DNA from: Chryseobacterium gleum
Lineage (GTDB): Bacteria; Bacteroidota; Bacteroidia; Flavobacteriales_D; Sanyastnellaceae
Direction: 5' to 3'
NCBI GenBank assembly: GCA_945874695.1
Contig: CAMCHP010000004.1
Location: 1-64,000 of the forward strand
Length of the DNA: 64,000 nucleotides
Below are positions 7,620 to 16,493 of this stretch, piece by piece (position 1 is the stretch's first letter; each line of letters begins with the position of its first letter). Below the pieces are notes generated by a model. It was given only the letters and a program-made list of their open reading frames with translations, searched no databases and was not told where the DNA came from. Position numbers and translations under genes: made by a program.

Positions 7620-10063
7620 ACGTTTTAGTAATCACCTATTGGAGTTTCAAGGAGCCATTGATTCAAGCGGCAACCCTTCCCTATTTGCGCATCATGGCGC
7701 AGTTACTCGGGCCGGATGCGCGCATCCATTTGGTGACATTAGAGAAACAGCATTTGGCCATTGCCCGAGACGAGGAGACGGCGATCGGAGCAGCCCTAGA
7801 TCGCGATGGCATTACCTTGCTCACTCGGCGCTATCACAAGTTCGGCTTGCGCGCCATGTTTGGCTGGTTGAGTAACTTACTATGGATAAAAAACTATTGC
7901 AAACGGGAGCACATCGCGGTAATTCACGCATTTGGAAGTCCGGCTGCGACAACAGCCGATGTCATTTCTCGGTTTACGCGGCTGCCCTATGTTATTGACA
8001 GCTACGAGCCGCATGCCGAGTCGATGGTTGAGAATGGCTCATGGAAATCGTGGTCGATTGCCTACCGAACCCTGCGTTGGTTTGAGCGTGCGCAAAGCCG
8101 CAGAGCGCGCGCAGTGCTGGCTACAACAGAAGGTATGCGAGCGTATGCGGCAAAAACCTATGGTCACATTCCCGGTGTTTTCATTGCTCGTCCTGCCTGT
8201 GTTGATGTTACGCAATTCAACTGTGCCGAAGATTATGCACTTACACGCGCTGAATTAGGCTTTGACGCCGATGCAATCGTGTGTGTATACGCTGGAAAGA
8301 TTGGGGGAATTTACTTGAAGCAAGAGGTTTTTGACTTTTTTGCCGCATGTGTAAGCCATTGGGGGAATCGCTTTCGTGTGATTATGCTGAGCGATTTAAG
8401 TGCGCGTGAAATGGGCGTTTTAGCTGCCCGTGCAGGACTTTCGACCGACGTCATTCACCTTGCCTTTGTGCCGCATCACACCGTGCCTGCCTATTTGAGA
8501 TTGGCTGATTTCGCCATTAATCCAGTGAAACCTGTTCCTACAAAGCGTTACTGCACGTCGATTAAAGATGGCGAGTATTGGGCCATGGGCTTACCGGTTG
8601 TAATCCCTGAAGGCATTTCTGACGATTCAGACCTGATCCGTTCAGAGCAAATAGGCGTGGTATTGCAGGGTCTTCATCCTGCAGCGTACAAAGCGGCTGT
8701 TGAAGCCATGGATGTGTTGTTGGGAGCATCCCGCCGCGAGGCGGAAAAAACAAGAATCAGAGATTTGGCTGTGACCCATCGTGGCATGGCCATTGCGGAA
8801 CACGCCTACCGGCTACTTTACGGAGCAGGGGGTGTTTTGCGCAAGCCCGAAAAGCGTTTTTTGGTTCTTATTTACAACAGCTACCGCGACCCGCTGTTTC
8901 GCAACCTCGTGTTCGAATATATGCTTCGCCAAAGTGCGTTGAATTTGAACTACCACTTTGACCTCATCACTTTCGAGCAAAAAAAATACGCTTTAACGCG
9001 CAGTGAACGCAAGCGGGAGCGCATTCGATTGAGCGCATACCGTGTGCAATGGCATGCGCTAACTTATCACTCGGGGGCATTTATGCTGGTCAAAAAAGCT
9101 TTTGACTTCGTGGCCGCATTGTACAATGTGGTTTCGATTCGTGCCCGGTTTAAAACCGATATGGTGATTGCTTTTGCCAACACATCAGCTGCGATTTCGT
9201 TGTTGCTATCGCGCTGGATTGGCGCCAAGTTGATGGTTTATTCTTATGAACCCCACAGTGAATTTCTAGCTGAATTCGGCGTTTGGAAGCGCAGCGGGTG
9301 GCGTTATCGCTTTTTGAATCATTTGGAAGAACGTGTGGGTCGTGAGGCAGACTACTTGCTGACTGGCACACAACACATGGTCGATCGCATGCACGGCACC
9401 GCCACTGGGCAAGTGCTTCGTGCCCCATCCAGCGTCGATGAGTCGATTTTCAAACCCAACCCTCAGGCGCGCGAGGCAGGCCGCAAAGCTTGGCAACTTG
9501 AAAACCGGCGTGTATTGATTTACGCCGGTAAATTCGGCGGCATTTACTACGACCGTGAGATTGCTGAATTCTGCACACGTTTGCTCAAGCTCGATCAAAG
9601 CTGGTTTTTTATTTTCTTGACCCCTTCTCCAGCGGCGGAAGTGAGCGCCTTGCTCGACCAAGCTGGATTGCATGTGAACGATTACCGCTTAACCGAAGCT
9701 AAAAGTGCTGATGAAGTGGTTTACTTTTTATCGATGGCGGATATGGGGTTAACAGCAATTCCGCCCTACCCGAATCAAAAATTTCGATCTCCGGTGAAGG
9801 TTGGGGAGTATTTAATGTGTGGTCTCCCATACATCACATGCCGAGGCGTATCTGAAGACGATTTATGGGCTGAGGCGCATCACGTAGGCATTGTGGTTGA
9901 CGAAATCTCAGCTGAAACTGCAGTGCAGGTGCAGGCTGAGGCTGCAGCGTTTTTTCTTGAAAACCCAGAAACATTGCGTGCACGCTGCCGGGCAACGGGC
10001 ATCGCTTACCGCGGTAGAAAACAAGTCGACGCGCTGTTTGACACGATTTTAGCTGAGGCTTAG
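7616..10063 (+). CDS. tandem double glycosyltransferase (two GT4-like modules in one chain)
   Basis: The 815-residue protein holds two homologous glycosyltransferase modules. Module 1 spans about residues 1-400 and module 2 about 415-815. Matching landmarks recur in the same order: IDSYEPHAESMVENGSWK and YSYEPHSEFLAEFGVWK; VCVYAGKIGGIYLKQE and VLIYAGKFGGIYYDRE; KDGEYWAMGLPVV and KVGEYLMCGLPYI. Each half looks complete, with an N-terminal half-domain, the YAGK(I/F)GGIY strand at the start of the donor domain, and the GEYxxxGLP signature. Overlap with wecB (GTGA) suggests the donor may derive from UDP-ManNAc, but that is inference. It could add two sugars in succession, or one module could be regulatory. 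The 3' end overlaps the convergent lipoprotein gene by 4 nt. Confidence 0.85.
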   Translation: MNVLVITYWSFKEPLIQAATLPYLRIMAQLLGPDARIHLVTLEKQHLAIARDEETAIGAALDRDGITLLTRRYHKFGLRAMFGWLSNLLWIKNYCKREHIAVIHAFGSPAATTADVISRFTRLPYVIDSYEPHAESMVENGSWKSWSIAYRTLRWFERAQSRRARAVLATTEGMRAYAAKTYGHIPGVFIARPACVDVTQFNCAEDYALTRAELGFDADAIVCVYAGKIGGIYLKQEVFDFFAACVSHWGNRFRVIMLSDLSAREMGVLAARAGLSTDVIHLAFVPHHTVPAYLRLADFAINPVKPVPTKRYCTSIKDGEYWAMGLPVVIPEGISDDSDLIRSEQIGVVLQGLHPAAYKAAVEAMDVLLGASRREAEKTRIRDLAVTHRGMAIAEHAYRLLYGAGGVLRKPEKRFLVLIYNSYRDPLFRNLVFEYMLRQSALNLNYHFDLITFEQKKYALTRSERKRERIRLSAYRVQWHALTYHSGAFMLVKKAFDFVAALYNVVSIRARFKTDMVIAFANTSAAISLLLSRWIGAKLMVYSYEPHSEFLAEFGVWKRSGWRYRFLNHLEERVGREADYLLTGTQHMVDRMHGTATGQVLRAPSSVDESIFKPNPQAREAGRKAWQLENRRVLIYAGKFGGIYYDREIAEFCTRLLKLDQSWFFIFLTPSPAAEVSALLDQAGLHVNDYRLTEAKSADEVVYFLSMADMGLTAIPPYPNQKFRSPVKVGEYLMCGLPYITCRGVSEDDLWAEAHHVGIVVDEISAETAVQVQAEAAAFFLENPETLRARCRATGIAYRGRKQVDALFDTILAEA
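8727..8746 (+). repeat. CATC-hairpin repeat copy 4
   Basis: Leader CATC, stem CCGCC/GGCGG, loop GCGA, then AA. Sense orientation in the double glycosyltransferase gene, read as ASRREAE near the end of module 1. Confidence 0.7.
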
Positions 10064-10563
10064 CGGTTCATGTTTCGCAAATCAACTTTTTCGGTAAACG
10101 TGACGGGTACTTTGCGTTTCACAAACATTGCTTTGCCGTGGAGCTCCCCGGTTGCCTCGAATGTAGCTTCGCGGGTGATAATCAAATTGAGTAGGGTTTC
10201 AAGAAATCCACCACCCCCTTGGGAAGGATCGAAAGAACCATCTAACGTGAAAGTGTATTCACCGGTTGACTTTTTAGGTATGACGTAGCGTTCATCGAAA
10301 CGAATTACCCCGGCAGGTTTACCATTGAGGGTAACATTCATCGTTCCTTGCTCTGCGACGAGTTTATACCAATTCGGATTTTGAATAGCTACTGTCACGG
10401 TGGCTGTAACGCCTGATTGATCAAAACGCGTAATCACGACTTCTTTCACTTCATTCATCGTTACCTCTTTGTAAAACGTACAAGAGGTCGCGAAACTAAG
10501 CACCACACAAACAATGAAATACCTGAAAAAGACTAGCGTGCGCATGAGGTAATTTTTGAGCAA
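10060..10563 (-). CDS. LEA type 2 (LEA14-like) lipoprotein
   Basis: A 167-residue protein. The N-terminus MRTLVFFRYFIVCVVLSFATSC (second Met at residue 7) is a signal ending in a lipobox-like ATSC, so it is probably lipid-anchored. The following single domain contains TATVTVAIQNPNWYKLVAEQGTM, the conserved pattern of the LEA_2 / WHy beta-sandwich family (alternating strands, the NPN motif). A hydrophobic binding or stress-protection role is attributed to the family, but bacterial function is unresolved. The downstream end overlaps the double glycosyltransferase by 4 nt in convergent orientation. The gene stands alone, with a 150 nt gap to the next gene upstream. Confidence 0.72.
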   Translation of the reverse strand: MLKNYLMRTLVFFRYFIVCVVLSFATSCTFYKEVTMNEVKEVVITRFDQSGVTATVTVAIQNPNWYKLVAEQGTMNVTLNGKPAGVIRFDERYVIPKKSTGEYTFTLDGSFDPSQGGGGFLETLLNLIITREATFEATGELHGKAMFVKRKVPVTFTEKVDLRNMNR

Positions 10564-10713
10564 AGATAACTGTTGTTAGGGTATCAAATCATGTGCCATA
10601 CCCATTGACGCACAAAGCGCGTGCACCAACGGAACGCACCGCACGACCGTTCATCCGAAATCGATTGTAATTCATGATCCAAGCTGATATTTTCGGCTAA
10701 AATACTGTTGCTT

Positions 10714-11748
10714 ATGCTGCCTACTTCGATGCAAGCTTCGCGGTACACCAACTATGGAGGCCCTAAAGCACTCAACATTGAGACACTGCCTGTACCAGAA
10801 ATTCACGACGACTCGGTACTTATTGAAGTACATTACAGCACGGTAAACCGCACTGACTCGGGTTTTCTTACAGGAAAACCGTGGATTGCCCGCTTGTTCA
10901 GTGGGGTTTTTCGCCCGCGTTTCAACGTGTTGGGGTGTGAATTTGCTGGACGTGTGGTCGCAGTAGGAAATCGCGTTACCAAGTTTCAGCTTGATGACCG
11001 CGTATTCGGTTTTGATGCCGATCGCTTCGGCGGCCATGCAGCCTACATCGCTGTGAATGAAAACAGTCCGCTGGCACGGATACCCTCAGGGATCGCCACT
11101 GACGAGGCGGTTGCATCAACCGAAGGAGGGCATTATGCTCTGAATTACATTCGCGCGGCTAAGATTCAATCTGGACAGCGTGTGCTTGTGAATGGGGCTA
11201 CTGGAGCCATCGGTTCAGCAGCGGTGCAGCTCATGAAATCGATGGGGGTATATGTCACGGCTGTTTGTGCTGGCGCTCACGTTGAGCAAGTACGTGCACT
11301 TGGGGCCGATGAAGTGATTGATTACACGCAAGAAGACTTCACCCGCAGACGCGGGGGCTACGACATGGTTTTCGACGCAGTAGGAAAAAGTTCGTTTCGC
11401 GCATGCCTGCCGCTGCTGAAAAAACGTGGGATCTATGTCTCTACGGAGTTCGGCTGGATGGCTCAAAATCCTTTCCTTGCTTTACTCACGCCTTTGTTTG
11501 GCGGCAAGCGGGTGCTTTTTCCTTTGCCACATATCACGCAAGATGACGTGGTTTACTTTCAAGGATTACTTGCCTCGGGCCAATTTCGTCCATTGATTGA
11601 CCGCCACTATCCGTTAGCCGACATTCAACAGGCTTTTTCACACGTGCTCACCGGTATGAAAGTGGGCAATGTGATTGTTGTGCTGCCGGCTGCTCAACAA
11701 ATCGCGCATAAAAAAGCGCAGCTCACTGAAGAACTGCGCAATTCATAA
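10714..11748 (+). CDS. zinc-independent MDR alcohol dehydrogenase / quinone oxidoreductase-like protein
   Basis: About 344 residues from ATG 10714 (alternative ATG 10729; a TTG at 10708 is less likely). It belongs to the medium-chain dehydrogenase/reductase superfamily. The N-terminal GroES-like domain holds LPVPEIHDDSVLIEVHYSTVNRTD and the GCEFAGRVVAVG loop. The C-terminal Rossmann domain has VNGATGAIGSAAVQLMK, an NAD(P)-binding glycine motif of the quinone-oxidoreductase subgroup. The Cys and His residues that bind catalytic and structural zinc are not evident, so it is probably an NADPH-dependent reductase of unknown carbonyl or quinone substrate. Its 3' end carries the terminator of the convergent dipeptidase gene. 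Confidence 0.85.
   Translation: MLPTSMQASRYTNYGGPKALNIETLPVPEIHDDSVLIEVHYSTVNRTDSGFLTGKPWIARLFSGVFRPRFNVLGCEFAGRVVAVGNRVTKFQLDDRVFGFDADRFGGHAAYIAVNENSPLARIPSGIATDEAVASTEGGHYALNYIRAAKIQSGQRVLVNGATGAIGSAAVQLMKSMGVYVTAVCAGAHVEQVRALGADEVIDYTQEDFTRRRGGYDMVFDAVGKSSFRACLPLLKKRGIYVSTEFGWMAQNPFLALLTPLFGGKRVLFPLPHITQDDVVYFQGLLASGQFRPLIDRHYPLADIQQAFSHVLTGMKVGNVIVVLPAAQQIAHKKAQLTEELRNS
11710..11739 (-). terminator. intrinsic terminator of the M20 dipeptidase gene
   Basis: On the minus strand a 6-bp GCGCAG/CTGCGC stem with a 12-nt loop is followed by six T residues. It lies about 30 nt beyond the dipeptidase stop and inside the last codons of the convergent dehydrogenase gene. Confidence 0.55.
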
Positions 11749-11768
11749 TGGGGCATGTCATTTGTGCT

Positions 11769-13145
11769 TTACTCGGCGAAGTAGCGGTAGAAAAGCGGAA
11801 TCGTTTCAATGCCCTTGAAGTAATTAAACACGCCGTAGTGTTCATTGGGTGAGTGAATGGCGTCGCTATCTAAACCGAAGCCGAAAAGCACAGTTTTTAG
11901 TCCGAGAATTTTCTCAAAAGAAGCGACAATCGGAATAGATCCCCCGCTGCGCACAGGCACAGGACGCTTGCCGTATGTTTCTTCCATGGCGCGCGCTGCT
12001 GCCAAATAGGCCTTGCTATCGATGGGCGTCACGGCCGCCTCACCCCCATGGTGCGGCATAACCTTCACTGAACAACTCGCTGGGGCGATTTTTTCAAAAT
12101 GGCGCTGGAAGAGCTGTGTGATGGTCTTTGAATCTTGATTTGGAACCAAGCGCATGCTGATTTTGGCGTAAGCCTTGGATGCAATAACGGTTTTAGCACC
12201 TTCACCGATGTACCCACCCCAAATGCCGTTGACATCGAGTGTTGGACGAATGCTCTTACGTTCAGGAACCGTGTACCCTTGTTCACCTTCTACCGCCCCG
12301 ATACCGATGCTCTTTTTGAAGGCATCTTCGTTGAAAGGCGCTTTGGCCATTTCATTGCGTTCTTCGATAGAGAGCTCTACCACGTCTTCATAGAAGCCTG
12401 GAATAGCAATGCGTTGCTGGTCGTCTTTGAGCGAAGCGATCATTTCACAGAGCACGTTGATGGGGTTCGGCACACTACCGCCGTATAAACCAGAGTGCAG
12501 GTCGCGGTTCGGGCCTGTTACCTCCACCTCGAGGTAGCTCAAGCCCCGTAAGCCGGTTGTGATCGACGGAACGTCGTTGGCAATGATACCCGTATCCGAG
12601 ACCAGCACTACATCAGCCTTGAGCAGTTCGGTATGCTTCGCTAAGAAACCGTCGAGATTGGAAGATCCGACTTCTTCTTCGCCTTCGATAATGAACTTCA
12701 CATTGCATGGCAATGTATTGGTGTTCACCATGGTTTCAAAAGCCTTCACGTGCATATAAAACTGGCCCTTGTCATCGCATGCACCGCGCGCAAAAACCGC
12801 ACCTTCGGGGTGAATATCGGTTGCTTTGATCACCGGTTCAAAGGCAGGTGAGTGCCACAATTCGAGCGGATCAGCCGGTTGCACATCGTAGTGGCCGTAA
12901 ACCAACACGGTTGGCTTTGACGGATCGATGATTTTCTCTGCATAAACAATTGGAAAACCGGGTGTGGGCATCACTTCAGCGCGATCGGCACCTGCATGCA
13001 GGAGGCTTTCTTTTGTTGCCTCAGCCATGCGCATCACGTCGCTCTGGTAAGCTGGATCAGCACTCACAGATGGAATGCGCAGCAACTCGAGTAACTCATT
13101 AAGAAAGCGCTCGCGATTGGCTTGGATATACTCTTTTTGGGTCAT
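11769..13145 (-). CDS. M20 family dipeptidase
   Basis: A 458-residue metallopeptidase. The M20 signature runs in order: VYGHYDVQPAD (metal His85 and the accessory Asp87), FARGACDDKGQ (bridging Asp), IEGEEEVGSSN (catalytic Glu and metal Glu), VLVSDTG (metal Asp), and AIHSPNEHYG near the C-terminus (metal His). A lid/dimerisation domain spans about residues 200-360, with HSGLYGGSVPNPI containing the conserved His. By family it cleaves dipeptides or similar peptide bonds in the cytoplasm using two zinc ions; no signal peptide is present. It is a single gene between convergent neighbours, with the YceI gene upstream on the same strand but separated by a terminator. Confidence 0.9.
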   Translation of the reverse strand: MTQKEYIQANRERFLNELLELLRIPSVSADPAYQSDVMRMAEATKESLLHAGADRAEVMPTPGFPIVYAEKIIDPSKPTVLVYGHYDVQPADPLELWHSPAFEPVIKATDIHPEGAVFARGACDDKGQFYMHVKAFETMVNTNTLPCNVKFIIEGEEEVGSSNLDGFLAKHTELLKADVVLVSDTGIIANDVPSITTGLRGLSYLEVEVTGPNRDLHSGLYGGSVPNPINVLCEMIASLKDDQQRIAIPGFYEDVVELSIEERNEMAKAPFNEDAFKKSIGIGAVEGEQGYTVPERKSIRPTLDVNGIWGGYIGEGAKTVIASKAYAKISMRLVPNQDSKTITQLFQRHFEKIAPASCSVKVMPHHGGEAAVTPIDSKAYLAAARAMEETYGKRPVPVRSGGSIPIVASFEKILGLKTVLFGFGLDSDAIHSPNEHYGVFNYFKGIETIPLFYRYFAE

Positions 13146-13211
13146 AATTTCCTTGGTTTATCGAGTCTGCAAGGTACTTCATTCTCATCAGGCCGAAAAA
13201 AAACAAAGCAC

Positions 13212-13241
13212 AAAAAAAGCGGAGGGCATGCCCTCCGCTTT
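13212..13241 (-). terminator. intrinsic terminator of the YceI gene
   Basis: A perfect 26-nt palindrome (13216-13241; half-site AAAGCGGAGGGC) is followed on the minus strand by a T-run. It lies 22 nt past the YceI stop codon. It is GC-rich and symmetric, so it is a textbook rho-independent terminator. Confidence 0.85.
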
Positions 13242-13262
13242 GAAATCAATACCTCAAAGATA

Positions 13263-13910
13263 TTAACCTTTGATCTCCATTGAGATGAGGATATTATCAT
13301 CGATAAGTTTGTCTTTCGCAACGCCAGTAACGCCGGTCGAACCGTACATTACACCCCACTGCTTGCGATCAATAGCAAACTCAGGCACAGAAACTGAAAC
13401 TGAACCGTTGCTTACAGTAACGTTTGCAGGGATGGTGATGTTTTTAGTTGCACCACGCATGGTCAAGTTACCGCTTACTGTGTGCGTTGACACTGAATCG
13501 GTAGATGCCGCAACTGAGGTAATCTCGAAACGAGCCTCTGGGTTAGTAGCTACTGCGAAGAAGTCATCGCTCTTCAAGTGACCAACAAGATCACTATTGC
13601 TCTTTTCGTCAGTCAAGTCAGCACAAGCGATGGTGTTCATGTCGATGGTAAAGTTACCACCTACCAATTGATCACCTTCGATTTTGAACTCACCACCTTT
13701 GATAGCGATGGTACCGTTGTGACGGCCTTTACCGTAAGTATTGAAACCTACCCAGCTGATGGTAGAAGCATCAGTCTTAGCTGGAAGTGCCATAGCAACT
13801 ACCTCAGGAACAACTTCCTCAGGAGTAGCTTCAACAACAGTTTCAGGCGCACTGCTGCAAGATGCTAAAAATGCAGCGGCAGAAGCGAATAAAAAGAATT
13901 TCTTGAACAT
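13263..13910 (-). CDS. YceI family lipoprotein
   Basis: A 215-residue protein. Residues 1-18 are a lipoprotein signal with lipobox LASC, followed by a Glu/Val/Pro/Thr-rich tether. The YceI lipocalin-like barrel begins near residue 45 with TDASTISWVGFNTYGKGRHNGTI. It holds the conserved LTDEKSNSDLVGHLKSDDFF segment and ends in the IDRKQWGVMYGS block. YceI barrels bind isoprenoid or amphiphilic ligands in known members; the ligand here is unknown. Location is probably the periplasmic side of a membrane. It is monocistronic, with a strong terminator downstream and a 137-nt upstream region. Confidence 0.9.
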   Translation of the reverse strand: MFKKFFLFASAAAFLASCSSAPETVVEATPEEVVPEVVAMALPAKTDASTISWVGFNTYGKGRHNGTIAIKGGEFKIEGDQLVGGNFTIDMNTIACADLTDEKSNSDLVGHLKSDDFFAVATNPEARFEITSVAASTDSVSTHTVSGNLTMRGATKNITIPANVTVSNGSVSVSVPEFAIDRKQWGVMYGSTGVTGVAKDKLIDDNILISMEIKG

Positions 13911-14047
13911 GGATACAGAATTATAGGGTTTACTTGCGGTTTATAAACGCACAGCAAAGGAACAACAATCTTTCTGATTTGTTCTTGAACCAGATTAATT
14001 TTTTCTCACTCTTGATCAAAGAGTTAACTCGTTTAACCGACTTGTGC

Positions 14048-15226
14048 TCAAACAAATGCGTTCTCACCGGTGATGTCTAATCCGGTAATAAGCAAGTGAA
14101 TGTCATGGGTGCCCTCGTAGGTCACAACCGACTCAAGGTTCATCATGTGGCGCATGATGGGGTATTCGTTGGTGATGCCCATGCCGCCGAGTATTTGACG
14201 TGCCTCACGCGCGATTTCGAGTGCCATATTCACGTTGTTGCGCTTTGCCATCGAAATCTGAGCTGAGGTAGCACGCCCTTCGTTGCGCAGTTGACCCACG
14301 CGGAATGCGAGCAATTGCGCTTTGGTAATCTCAGTAATCATTTCGGCCAATTTCTTTTGCTGCAACTGGAAAGCAGCAATCGGCTTACCGAATTGCTGGC
14401 GCTCTTTTGCATAACGCAAAGCCACATCGTAGCAATCCAATGCAACACCAATCGCACCCCAAGCAATGCCGTAGCGCGCTGAATCCAGACATCCAAGCGG
14501 AGCGCCTAAACCACTCTTATTCGGAAGCAGATTTGCTTTTGGTACTTTCACATTATCGAAAATCAACTCACCTGTATCTGAGGCACGGAGGCTCCACTTG
14601 CCGTGCATGGTGGGGGTTGAGAATCCTTCCATACCGCGCTCAACGATGAGTCCGTGGATGCGGCCTTCTTCGTTCTTCGCCCATACGACTGCGATGTCAG
14701 CGAAAGGCGCGTTTGAAATCCACATTTTCGCACCGTTTAATAGGTAGTGGTCGCCAGCATCTTTGAAATTGGTGACCATGCCTCCTGGGTTTGATCCGTG
14801 GTCAGGCTCCGTTAAACCGAAGCAACCGATCATATCGCCAGACGCCAATTTTGGCAAGTACTTCATCCGTTGCTCTTCGTTGCCGTACTTATAAATGGGG
14901 TACATCACCAATGAGCTTTGCACCGATGATGTTGAGCGCAGTCCCGAGTCGCAACGCTCCAGCTCTTGCATAATCAAACCATAAGCGATTTGATCGAGGC
15001 CTGCTCCGCCATATTCTGTCGGAATGTAAGGACCAAATCCACCAATCTCAGCAATGCCTTTAATCAGGTGGCGCGGGAACTCGCCTTTCTCGAACGCTTG
15101 TTCAATGATTGGGCTCACCTCTTTTTTCACCCATGCGCGCGCTGTTTCGCGAATGAGTTTATGCTCTTCTGTAAGCCATTCGTCCATTTGAACGTAATCG
15201 TGGCCTTGGTACAAATCTGTTCTCAT
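14048..15226 (-). CDS. gcdH: glutaryl-CoA dehydrogenase (acyl-CoA dehydrogenase family)
   Basis: About 392 residues from ATG 15226 (a TTG 21 nt upstream is also in frame but lies on the promoter element). It is a flavoprotein that converts glutaryl-CoA to crotonyl-CoA with loss of CO2. The acyl-CoA dehydrogenase layout is intact: FAD-binding GCFGLTEPDHGSNPGGM and MWISNAPFADI, then the C-terminal helical domain. The catalytic base is the Glu of VTYEGTHDIH (about residue 371). The GLRS motif with Arg97, used to bind the glutaryl carboxylate, distinguishes it from other dehydrogenases. It would complete lysine or tryptophan degradation, linking with the kynurenine genes elsewhere in the window. 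The promoter is at 15245-15252, with a hairpin repeat just upstream. Confidence 0.85.
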   Translation of the reverse strand: MRTDLYQGHDYVQMDEWLTEEHKLIRETARAWVKKEVSPIIEQAFEKGEFPRHLIKGIAEIGGFGPYIPTEYGGAGLDQIAYGLIMQELERCDSGLRSTSSVQSSLVMYPIYKYGNEEQRMKYLPKLASGDMIGCFGLTEPDHGSNPGGMVTNFKDAGDHYLLNGAKMWISNAPFADIAVVWAKNEEGRIHGLIVERGMEGFSTPTMHGKWSLRASDTGELIFDNVKVPKANLLPNKSGLGAPLGCLDSARYGIAWGAIGVALDCYDVALRYAKERQQFGKPIAAFQLQQKKLAEMITEITKAQLLAFRVGQLRNEGRATSAQISMAKRNNVNMALEIAREARQILGGMGITNEYPIMRHMMNLESVVTYEGTHDIHLLITGLDITGENAFV

Positions 15227-15244
15227 GCTATATGCTTGTGGCTG

Positions 15245-15252
15245 CAAAGGTA
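15245..15252 (-). promoter_or_regulatory. -7 promoter element of glutaryl-CoA dehydrogenase gene
   Basis: On the minus strand the sequence is TACCTTTG, an exact match to the Bacteroidota -7 consensus TAnnTTTG. It lies 18 nt upstream of the chosen ATG. I see no convincing TTTG at -33. The spacer is largely occupied by hairpin repeat copy 5. Confidence 0.5.
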
Positions 15253-15256
15253 ATAT

Positions 15257-15277
15257 TTCGGCCTAAACGGCCGGATG
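15257..15277 (-). repeat. CATC-hairpin repeat copy 5
   Basis: Leader CATC, stem CGGCC/GGCCG, loop GTTTA, then AA. Intergenic, directly upstream of the -7 promoter element of the glutaryl-CoA dehydrogenase gene and in the same orientation. Confidence 0.8.
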
Positions 15278-15330
15278 GGAAAGGTGATCTAATGTGAATG
15301 AGGGGCACAAAATGCTTGAAAACCCATGAA

Positions 15331-15792
15331 TTATCCAGCCAAGCCTTTTTCATACACCTCATCGATCAAAAGCGGTCCTTGTTTGTATGCGTTCACGGCC
15401 AACTGATCTACGTGTTCGTTGTTTGGATCACCATTGTGCCCTTTCACCCAAACGAAGCGCACGCGATGCTTGCGATAAACGACCAAAAATCGCTTCCAAA
15501 GGTCAGGGTTCTTCTTTTTTGCAAAGCCTATTTTCTCCCAATTGAATACCCAGCGTTTGGCAACGGCATCAACCACATACTTGCTGTCGCTGTAGATGAC
15601 AACATCGAGGGGTTCGCGCTTGAGGGCTTCCAGGGCTACAATGACCGCCAGCAACTCCATACGGTTGTTGGTAGTATTGCGAAAGGCACCTTTGAACTCT
15701 GCGCGATGTTTGCCCCAAATGAGCAAGGCGCCGTAGCCACCAGGCCCCGGATTTCCGCTGGCCCCGCCATCGGTGTATACGATTACTTCCAA
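15331..15792 (-). CDS. rnhA: ribonuclease HI
   Basis: A 153-residue enzyme that cleaves the RNA strand of RNA-DNA hybrids. The four metal-binding and catalytic carboxylates are in place: Asp8 in YTDGGASGNPGPGG, Glu46 in NNRMELLA, Asp69 in YSDSKYV, and Asp129 in the C-terminal GDPNNEHVDQLA. The flexible-loop His119 is in VKGHN. Length and order match bacterial RNase HI of the E. coli type. It lies in a same-strand group with MarC, PurN and glutaryl-CoA dehydrogenase but with gaps of about 100 nt, so co-transcription is uncertain. Confidence 0.95.
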   Translation of the reverse strand: MEVIVYTDGGASGNPGPGGYGALLIWGKHRAEFKGAFRNTTNNRMELLAVIVALEALKREPLDVVIYSDSKYVVDAVAKRWVFNWEKIGFAKKKNPDLWKRFLVVYRKHRVRFVWVKGHNGDPNNEHVDQLAVNAYKQGPLLIDEVYEKGLAG

Positions 15793-15888
15793 ATTGGCAA
15801 TTTTGGGGCGAAGTTACTCAGCACAGGCCGATGTAGTTATTGGACGAAGCAGGGGTTATACACGAAATTCCGCTAAAATGTTGACATC

Positions 15889-16467
15889 TTAAAACAAAGC
15901 TTTGGCATTTGTGCTAAAGAGCTTTACAGCAATGGCGAGTAGAATGATCCCAAAAACCTTGCGAAGTACTGCAATGCCCGCGTCGCCAAGCAGGCGCTCA
16001 ATGCGGTTAGTCAATCGCAGCACCACATAAACGAGCACAATGTTCGCCACAATAGCCAATGCAATATTTAGCTGGTTGTACTCGGCGCGCAGCGAAATTA
16101 TGGTTGTCATTGATCCGGCTCCTGCAATCAAAGGGAATGCAATCGGCACAATGCTCGCGGTTTTATGCGATGACGGGTCGGGTTTAAAGAATTCAACGCC
16201 CAAGACCATCTCCAATGCAAGAAAGAACAAAATCAACGAACCTGCTACGGCAAAGCTATTCACATCTGTTCCGAAGAAGGTAATGATGCGCTCGCCAACA
16301 AATAGGAAGGCAATCATAATGCCCAAAGAAACCAGCGACGCCTTTTCTTCATGAATATCGCCGCTTCGTTTTTTGACATCAAGAATTACTGGTATTGAAC
16401 CCACAATGTCAATTACGGCAAACAATACAACCGTTGCCCCGATAAAATCGGAAAACTTGAATTCCAT
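15889..16467 (-). CDS. MarC family integral membrane protein
   Basis: A 192-residue, very hydrophobic protein with about six transmembrane helices. Phrases such as VVLFAVIDIVGSIPVILDVKK (residues 14-34) and PIAFPLIAGAGSMTTIISL match the MarC/UPF0056 family, where FPLIAGPGSM is a signature. The family is annotated as multiple-antibiotic-resistance related, but its transport function is not established and the original resistance link has been questioned. The gene is 26 nt downstream of purN on the same strand, so the two could form an operon. Confidence 0.85.
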   Translation of the reverse strand: MEFKFSDFIGATVVLFAVIDIVGSIPVILDVKKRSGDIHEEKASLVSLGIMIAFLFVGERIITFFGTDVNSFAVAGSLILFFLALEMVLGVEFFKPDPSSHKTASIVPIAFPLIAGAGSMTTIISLRAEYNQLNIALAIVANIVLVYVVLRLTNRIERLLGDAGIAVLRKVFGIILLAIAVKLFSTNAKALF

Positions 16468-16493
16468 AACGAGAACGTATAATTGAGGTTGAA

